From Parvularculaceae bacterium (GTDB taxonomy: Bacteria; Pseudomonadota; Alphaproteobacteria; Caulobacterales; Parvularculaceae): a DNA stretch of 64,000 nucleotides. The stretch is from assembly GCA_028280115.1 (NCBI GenBank), contig JANQMJ010000012.1, positions 111,383-175,382 of the forward strand. The letters are read 5' to 3'. Positions 59,082 to 64,000 of the stretch are shown here, piece by piece (positions within the stretch are counted from its first letter, which is position 1; each line of letters opens with the position of its first letter). The notes beneath the pieces are model-generated. The model was given only the letters and a program-made list of their open reading frames with translations. It was not told the origin of the DNA and did not search any database. A program made the position numbers and the translations under genes.

Positions 59082-60824
59082 CTATTCGGCTTCCCCGCCG
59101 GCATCCGCATCCCAGCCGGTCCAGCCCGGCCCGCGAACGACGCGCCCGGCCATCGCGCCCGTATGTTCTTCGTCCTTCAGCGTATGAACGCCGTTGACGA
59201 AAACATGGCTGACGCCGGTTGAAAGCTGGTGCGGGTCTTCAAAGGTCGCATGGTCCTGAACGGTCGCCGGATCAAAAATAACGACATCGGCGAAATAGCC
59301 CGGCGCCAGCCGGCCGCGGTCTTTCAGCTTCAAATTATCCCCCGGCAAAGAAGTCAGCTTGCGGATCGCGTCTTCGAGCGTCAGCACGCCTTCTTCGCGG
59401 ACATATTTGCCCAGGACGCGGGCGAAATTGCCATAGGCCCGCGGATGGGTGCTTTGGCTGAGGAAGACCCCTTCAGGCGCCATCGACCCGCCGTCGGAAC
59501 CGAAGCTCACCCAGGGCAGGGCGATTTTCTTGCGCACGTTTTCCTCGGACATGATGAAATAGATGACCTGGACCCGGCTGTCGTCCTCGATGACGAGATC
59601 GATCGCCGCGTCTTCCGGCGAAACGCCGCGCTCGCGAGCGACCTCGCCAAGGGTCTTGCCGATATATTTGCGCAATTCGGGATTGCGAAAGCCCACCAGC
59701 AGCACGCCATCCGCGCCGCCCGCATGGGCGATGCGATTTTCGAAATCGCCGGTGGGATTGCGCATTTCCTCGATCACCCTGGCGCGGATTTCAGGATCCT
59801 TAAGGCGCGCCACCCATTGCTGATGGCCGCCTTCCTGCACCCAGAGCGGCATGGCGGCGCTCAGGCCCGTGGAACTGGCCGGATAGGCGTATACGTCCGC
59901 GGTGATCTTCAGCCCCTCGGCCCGCGCGGCTTCGACCTTCTCGATGACCTGATCAAGTTTGGGCCAGTTTTCCCTGCCGCCCGCTTTGAGGTGATAAATT
60001 TCCGCCGGCGCGCCGGTTGCGCGCGCGATCGCGATCAATTCGTCCGCCGCTCCGATGAAGCGGCCGGATTCGCTTCTCAAATGGGAGATGTACATGCCGC
60101 CATATTCGGCGGCGGCCTGCATCAGCGCGATGAGTTCGTCGGTGTCGGCGAAATTGGCCGGCGCGTAAATCAGCGAGGAGCCGACGCCGAGCGCGCCCTC
60201 CTCCATCGCCTGGCGCACAAGCGCCTGCATGCGTTCGAGTTCTTCGGGCGTCGCGGCGCGATTTTCATAACCGACTTCGTGGATGCGCACCGTGGTTGCG
60301 CCGACGAACGACGCGACGTTGGACGCCACGCCGCGGCGTTCGAGATATTCAAGATACTCGCCCAGGGTCGTCCATTCGATGTCGTAAATGATGTCGGTCT
60401 GGCGCGCTTTCGCCTGCGCCTTCATGACATCGTTCCACGGCCCCCAGGACATGCCTTCGCCGAAGACTTCGAGCGTTACGCCCTGGCGCAGATCGGCCAT
60501 GCCGCGGCCGTCCTCGATCAGATCGTCGACCGCCCAGCTCAACATGTTGATGAAGCCCGGCGCGACCGCCATGCCTTCAGCGTCGACGACGGCATCCGCC
60601 GTGGCGTCGGCCAGATCGCCCATCGCCGCGATGCGGTCGCCTTCAATGGCGAGATCGCCGGCGATCCCAGGCGCGCCGGAGCCGTCATAGAGAACGCCGC
60701 CGCGGATCAGGGTGTCGTAATGGGCGGCTTCGGACGCCCCCGCCTGCTGTTCTTCAGCGACATCGCCGCCGGAACAGGAAACCGCAAGCATCGCCGCCGC
60801 AAGGCCGATCAATCGTTTCATCAT
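59082..60824 (-). CDS. D-aminoacylase-like amidohydrolase lipoprotein lacking the HxH motif
   Basis: A 580-residue protein with a lipoprotein signal (LAAAMLAVSC). Amidohydrolase fold with the N-terminal beta sandwich (DTLIRGGVLYDGSGAPGI), HLRSESGRF, IYHLKAGG and a late SFGSDGGS carrying the expected Asp. Where N-acyl-D-amino-acid deacylases have PGFIDxHxH, this protein reads APGFINMLSWAVDDL, so two metal ligands are missing. It may use one metal or have lost that chemistry. Substrate unknown. Confidence 0.85.
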   Translation of the reverse strand: MMKRLIGLAAAMLAVSCSGGDVAEEQQAGASEAAHYDTLIRGGVLYDGSGAPGIAGDLAIEGDRIAAMGDLADATADAVVDAEGMAVAPGFINMLSWAVDDLIEDGRGMADLRQGVTLEVFGEGMSWGPWNDVMKAQAKARQTDIIYDIEWTTLGEYLEYLERRGVASNVASFVGATTVRIHEVGYENRAATPEELERMQALVRQAMEEGALGVGSSLIYAPANFADTDELIALMQAAAEYGGMYISHLRSESGRFIGAADELIAIARATGAPAEIYHLKAGGRENWPKLDQVIEKVEAARAEGLKITADVYAYPASSTGLSAAMPLWVQEGGHQQWVARLKDPEIRARVIEEMRNPTGDFENRIAHAGGADGVLLVGFRNPELRKYIGKTLGEVARERGVSPEDAAIDLVIEDDSRVQVIYFIMSEENVRKKIALPWVSFGSDGGSMAPEGVFLSQSTHPRAYGNFARVLGKYVREEGVLTLEDAIRKLTSLPGDNLKLKDRGRLAPGYFADVVIFDPATVQDHATFEDPHQLSTGVSHVFVNGVHTLKDEEHTGAMAGRVVRGPGWTGWDADAGGEAE

Positions 60825-60869
60825 GGCTTGTCCCCTTATTCGTTTTCGGCGACTTTCGCCGGCGCATCG

Positions 60870-61637
60870 CTAAACCTCTTCCCTATCGCCGCTTCGCGCA
60901 AGAGCCTTGATGACGCCGCGCAGGGTGCGGATTTCCGGCTCGGTAAAGCCGGCCCGCGAGATCGCAGCCCGCAGATTGCGGGCCATGCCCGGTTTTTTCT
61001 CCAGCGGGAAGAAATACCCCGCCGCGTCCAACTCGGCCTCTAGATGCTCGATCAGACGGTGCAGGTCTTCCCGGCCCGCCGGCGGCGTTGTCGCCGGCGC
61101 ATCGATTTCCATATCGCCCGCGGCGCGCGACCATTCATAAGCGACAATCAGCGCCGCATGAGCAAGGTTCAGCGAGGCGAAAGCCGGGTTGACCGGGATC
61201 GACACAATCGCATCGGCGCGGGCGACATCGTCCGAGGCAAGCCCGTTGCGTTCGCCGCCGAAAAGAACGGCGCAGCGCAGCCCCGCAGCGATCCGCTCTT
61301 TGAGCGCCGCCGCCGCGGCGTCCGGCGTCAGCACCGCTGTCGGCAGCTCTCGCCGCCGCGCGGTGGTCGCAAGGACATACTGGCAATCGGCGATCGCTTC
61401 ATCGAGGCTGGCGAAGACGTCGGTCTGATCGATCACGATCGACGCGCCCGACGCCGTGGCGGCGGCCTTGGGATTGGGCCAGCCGTCGCGGGGCCGGACG
61501 AGCCGCAAGCCGGCGACGCCGAAATTCAGCATGGCGCGCGCCGTCGCGCCGATATTCTCGCCCATTTGCGGTTCCACAAGCACGAACAAAGGGGCCGGCG
61601 TCAGGCCGTCGCGCGCCTGCTTTCGACTGATTCTCAT
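60870..61637 (-). CDS. trmJ: tRNA (cytidine/uridine-2'-O-)-methyltransferase TrmJ-like
   Basis: A 255-residue SPOUT methyltransferase. Seen: [58 protein letters not shown] and [20 protein letters not shown], the knot motifs. TrmJ methylates ribose 32 of tRNA. The ATG at 61637 follows GGGGAAAG; an open frame up to 61727 is not needed. Divergent from icd. Confidence 0.9.
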   Translation of the reverse strand: MRISRKQARDGLTPAPLFVLVEPQMGENIGATARAMLNFGVAGLRLVRPRDGWPNPKAAATASGASIVIDQTDVFASLDEAIADCQYVLATTARRRELPTAVLTPDAAAAALKERIAAGLRCAVLFGGERNGLASDDVARADAIVSIPVNPAFASLNLAHAALIVAYEWSRAAGDMEIDAPATTPPAGREDLHRLIEHLEAELDAAGYFFPLEKKPGMARNLRAAISRAGFTEPEIRTLRGVIKALARSGDREEV

Positions 61638-61772
61638 AAGGCTTTCCCCGGCGAGGCTGTTGATCGGCGCTCGCCCTTTGCGCTCCCGCCCGCCGATGCT
61701 ATAGCCCCGCGCGACCCCATCCCACAACGCGCGCGGTCAGCGCCGTTCAATTCAGCGCTTACAGGTTTGTCC

Positions 61773-62987
61773 ATGGAAAAGATCAAAGTTGAAAACCCCG
61801 TCGTGGAAATGGACGGGGACGAAATGACCCGGATCATCTGGCAGATGATCAAGGACAAATTCATTTATCCCTATCTCGACATTGATCTGAAATATTTCGA
61901 TCTCGGCATTCAAAAGCGCGACGAAACCGACGACCAGATCACCATCGAAGCCGCCGAAGCGACCAAGGAGCACGGCGTCGCGGTCAAATGCGCCACGATC
62001 ACCCCGGACGAGGCCCGGGTTGAGGAGTTCGGCCTCAAAAAAATGTGGCGCTCGCCCAACGGCACCATTCGGAACATTCTCGGCGGCGTCGTGTTTCGCG
62101 AACCGATTATCATTTCAAACGTGCCGCGGCTGGTGCCGGGATGGACCAAGCCGATCATCATCGGCCGTCACGCCTATGGCGACCAGTACCGGGCCACCGA
62201 CATGCTATTTCCCGGCAAGGGCCGCCTGAGCATCAAATGGGAAGGCGAAAACGGCGAGGTCATCGAAGAGCCGGTTTTTGACGCGCCTTCATCCGGCATT
62301 TACATGGGCATGTATAATCTCGACGCGTCAATTCGCGATTTCGCCCGCGCCAGTTTTAACTACGGCCTGACGCGTAATTATCCGGTCTATTTGTCGACCA
62401 AGAACACGATCCTCAAAAAATACGACGGGCGTTTCAAAGATCTGTTCGCCGAGGTCTTCGAAACCGAATTCAAGGACGAGTTCGAGAAACGGGGACTCAC
62501 CTACGAACATCGCCTGATCGACGACATGGTCGCCGCTGCGTTGAAGTGGTCGGGCGGCTATGTCTGGGCGTGCAAGAACTATGACGGCGACGTCCAGTCC
62601 GACACCGTGGCCCAGGGCTTCGGCTCGCTCGGCTTGATGACGTCGGTGCTGATGTCGCCGGACGGCAAGACGATCGAGGCCGAAGCCGCCCACGGCACGG
62701 TGACGCGCCATTACCGCCAGCATGAGCGCGGCGAGGAAACCTCGACCAATTCGATCGCTTCGATTTTCGCCTGGACCAAGGGGCTCGCCTATCGCGGCAA
62801 GCTTGACGGCAATGAGGCGCTGATCGATTTCGCCAGCGAACTCGAGGCGACCGTCATCCGGACCGTCGAGGGCGGCAATATGACCAAGGACCTCGCGCTG
62901 TTGATCGGGGCCGAGCAGAAATGGCTGAGCACCACCGGATTCCTCGAAAAAGTTGCGAAAAACTTCCATAAGGCGCTTTCCACCTGA
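61773..62987 (+). CDS. icd: NADP-dependent isocitrate dehydrogenase (eukaryotic-type)
   Basis: A 404-residue homodimeric TCA-cycle enzyme of subfamily II. Seen: [60 protein letters not shown], and [20 protein letters not shown]. Oxidises isocitrate to 2-oxoglutarate with NADP, a major NADPH source. The ATG at 61773 matches the family start; the open frame upstream is within the trmJ region and is not coding. Confidence 0.97.
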   Translation: MEKIKVENPVVEMDGDEMTRIIWQMIKDKFIYPYLDIDLKYFDLGIQKRDETDDQITIEAAEATKEHGVAVKCATITPDEARVEEFGLKKMWRSPNGTIRNILGGVVFREPIIISNVPRLVPGWTKPIIIGRHAYGDQYRATDMLFPGKGRLSIKWEGENGEVIEEPVFDAPSSGIYMGMYNLDASIRDFARASFNYGLTRNYPVYLSTKNTILKKYDGRFKDLFAEVFETEFKDEFEKRGLTYEHRLIDDMVAAALKWSGGYVWACKNYDGDVQSDTVAQGFGSLGLMTSVLMSPDGKTIEAEAAHGTVTRHYRQHERGEETSTNSIASIFAWTKGLAYRGKLDGNEALIDFASELEATVIRTVEGGNMTKDLALLIGAEQKWLSTTGFLEKVAKNFHKALST

Positions 62988-63127
62988 GGTTCAGCCTGGC
63001 GGCGGGGCGCGCGGCGTTAACCTTGAGCTGCCCTTTCCTCCCGGATTTAGAGCATTTCGCCGCAAGAAAGTCGAAATTGCCGGCCGGCTATGCGATATTG
63101 CGGTCCGTTCCGTCGACGGAGACGACC

Positions 63128-63784
63128 ATGAGAGTCCTGTTACTCGCCCTTGGCGCCGGCGCCTTGTTCGCTGCGCCCGCGCTCGCCCAAGACGCCCGCA
63201 GTTTCGATCTGCCTGATTTCGACCGCATCGACGTTTCCGCCGGCGTCGTCCTGGTCGCCGATGTCGGCGGGCCGCAGTCTATCAAAGTTGAGACGGTTTA
63301 CGGCGACTTCAGCGATTTCGCCATCGAAGTGAAAAACGGCGAACTCAATCTCTCGCGCAAATGGAACCGCCTTAGCTGGCGCAGCAAGAAATCCGATTAC
63401 ACCGTTTTCGTTTCCATGCCTGCGCTGCGCGCGCTTGACGCCTCATCGGGCTCGCACGCGAAAGTTACCAAAATCAACGCCGCGCGGTTTAACGTCGATC
63501 TTTCCAGCGGGGCCCACGCGACACTCGACGGCGCATGCGAAGATTGCGAGGTCGAACTTTCCAGCGGGGCCTTTCTTAAAGCCCGAGACCTGACCTGCGA
63601 AAGCGCGGAAATCGACGTCTCCAGCGGCGGTCACGGCGAGATCACCGCTACGCGTTCGGTCGTCGCCGACGCGTCGAGCGGCGGCCATGTCGCCGTCTAC
63701 GGCAACCCCGGACGGGTCGATGTCGACAAGTCCTCGGGCGGACGCATCAAGATCCTCGCCGCCGCCCAGGCGCGCCGCGATTAG
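63128..63784 (+). CDS. Exported DUF2807 (GIN-domain) beta-helix protein
   Basis: A 218-residue protein with a signal peptide (LLLALGAGALFAAPALAQ). The body is a right-handed beta-solenoid of DUF2807 type, with about six repeats of roughly 20 residues headed SSGSH, SSGAH, SSGAF, SSGGH, SSGGH, SSGGR. Function of the family is unknown; location periplasmic or surface. GGAG precedes the ATG. The TAG stop takes its G from the adjacent TA-flanked element. Confidence 0.9.
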   Translation: MRVLLLALGAGALFAAPALAQDARSFDLPDFDRIDVSAGVVLVADVGGPQSIKVETVYGDFSDFAIEVKNGELNLSRKWNRLSWRSKKSDYTVFVSMPALRALDASSGSHAKVTKINAARFNVDLSSGAHATLDGACEDCEVELSSGAFLKARDLTCESAEIDVSSGGHGEITATRSVVADASSGGHVAVYGNPGRVDVDKSSGGRIKILAAAQARRD

Positions 63785-64000
63785 CATCGGTTGCGGGTCA
63801 GACGGATCATCCGCTCATCCCGGACGCGCTGCAGCGCCCCGGATCATAATCCGGGGTGATGCTGTGCAGAGCCGGGATCCAGCAAACAAAAAATGACGGG
63901 CAAAGCCCGACTTTATTGAGTAAGACCGGATTCCCGGCCCGACCGCGAATGCGGTCAAACTATAATTAGCGCGCCTTCGCGCGCGGGCGCGGGAATGAGC
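63782..64000. mobile_element. TA-flanked MITE-like element, copy C (cut by window end)
   Basis: Begins GCATCGGTTGCGGGT at 63784 after a TA (63782-63783). The 217 visible bases are close to the reverse complement of copy A over its full length, including CCGCTCATCCCGGACGCG and AATTAGCGCGCCTTCGCGCG; the far terminus is outside the window. The TA plus terminal G is the stop codon of the DUF2807 gene. Confidence 0.8.

Noticed and set aside
61044..61772. Long N-terminal extension of isocitrate dehydrogenase
   Set aside because: The extra region is antisense to trmJ; the enzyme family begins at the ATG at 61773.

Overview
The window is a chromosomal segment of a GC-rich alphaproteobacterium with Caulobacter-type cell-cycle control. 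The grounds are a CtrA response regulator with perfect TTAA-N7-TTAA boxes at several promoters, the alphaproteobacterial order of the division and cell-wall (dcw) cluster ending lpxC-bamD-recN-ligA, flagellar genes fliOP and fliIJ close by, and a eukaryote-type NADP isocitrate dehydrogenase. Something near the Parvularculales/Hyphomonadales is plausible, but sequence reading alone cannot fix the genus. No rRNA, tRNA, transposase or CRISPR array was seen. The only RNA gene found is RNase P RNA (rnpB).

Layout. 0-3.4 kb: a glycosyltransferase/polysaccharide-deacetylase fusion, then fliO-fliP. 3.6-8.7 kb: a branched-chain 2-oxoacid dehydrogenase operon (E1 alpha, E1 beta, E2, E3; minus strand). 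9.2-12.6 kb: an AT-rich mosaic block with a DnaQ-like exonuclease-BRCT gene and an 832-residue ligA. 12.7-35.8 kb: recN, bamD, lpxC and the full dcw cluster back to mraZ (minus strand), interrupted between murB and ddl by a small S23/four-helix-bundle gene with inverted-repeat arms. 36-38.9 kb: fliJ-fliI and divergent ctrA. 38.9-43.5 kb: an AraC-Ogt protein, a small membrane protein, a ketosynthase-ACP pair, yajQ, rnpB and a SixA-like phosphatase. 43.9-50.5 kb: a Tat-exported serine hydrolase, a flavin halogenase, an AmpD-like amidase, an EamA transporter and a TerB-DnaJ protein. 50.5-55 kb: the methionine/one-carbon operon arsR-methyltransferase, metF and a metH lacking its homocysteine domain. 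55.2-56.7 kb: mlaA and mlaC. 57.6-64 kb: rpsD, a queuosine-precursor transporter, a D-aminoacylase-like lipoprotein, trmJ, icd and a DUF2807 protein.

Regulation. One regulator appears to tie the window together. Perfect CtrA boxes sit upstream of fliO, between ftsA and ftsZ, between fliJ and mraZ, and between the met operon and mlaA, and ctrA itself is present. A TGGGN-N5 ladder marks the MraZ operator at the head of the dcw cluster. A perfect 20-bp palindrome is the probable operator of the ArsR-methyltransferase regulator.

The least expected signals are three. (1) Three copies of a short element with inverted termini and TA flanks are inserted so that the element's terminal G rebuilds a TAG stop codon of the adjacent gene. 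(2) ligA looks like a recombination mosaic: a native 5' end joined to an AT-rich foreign body, with a native-looking ligA BRCT end now closing the neighbouring exonuclease gene. (3) S23-type mini-elements with heptad-repeat inverted arms are wedged inside the dcw and bkd operons; in one case an arm may be translated as an N-terminal extension of Ddl.
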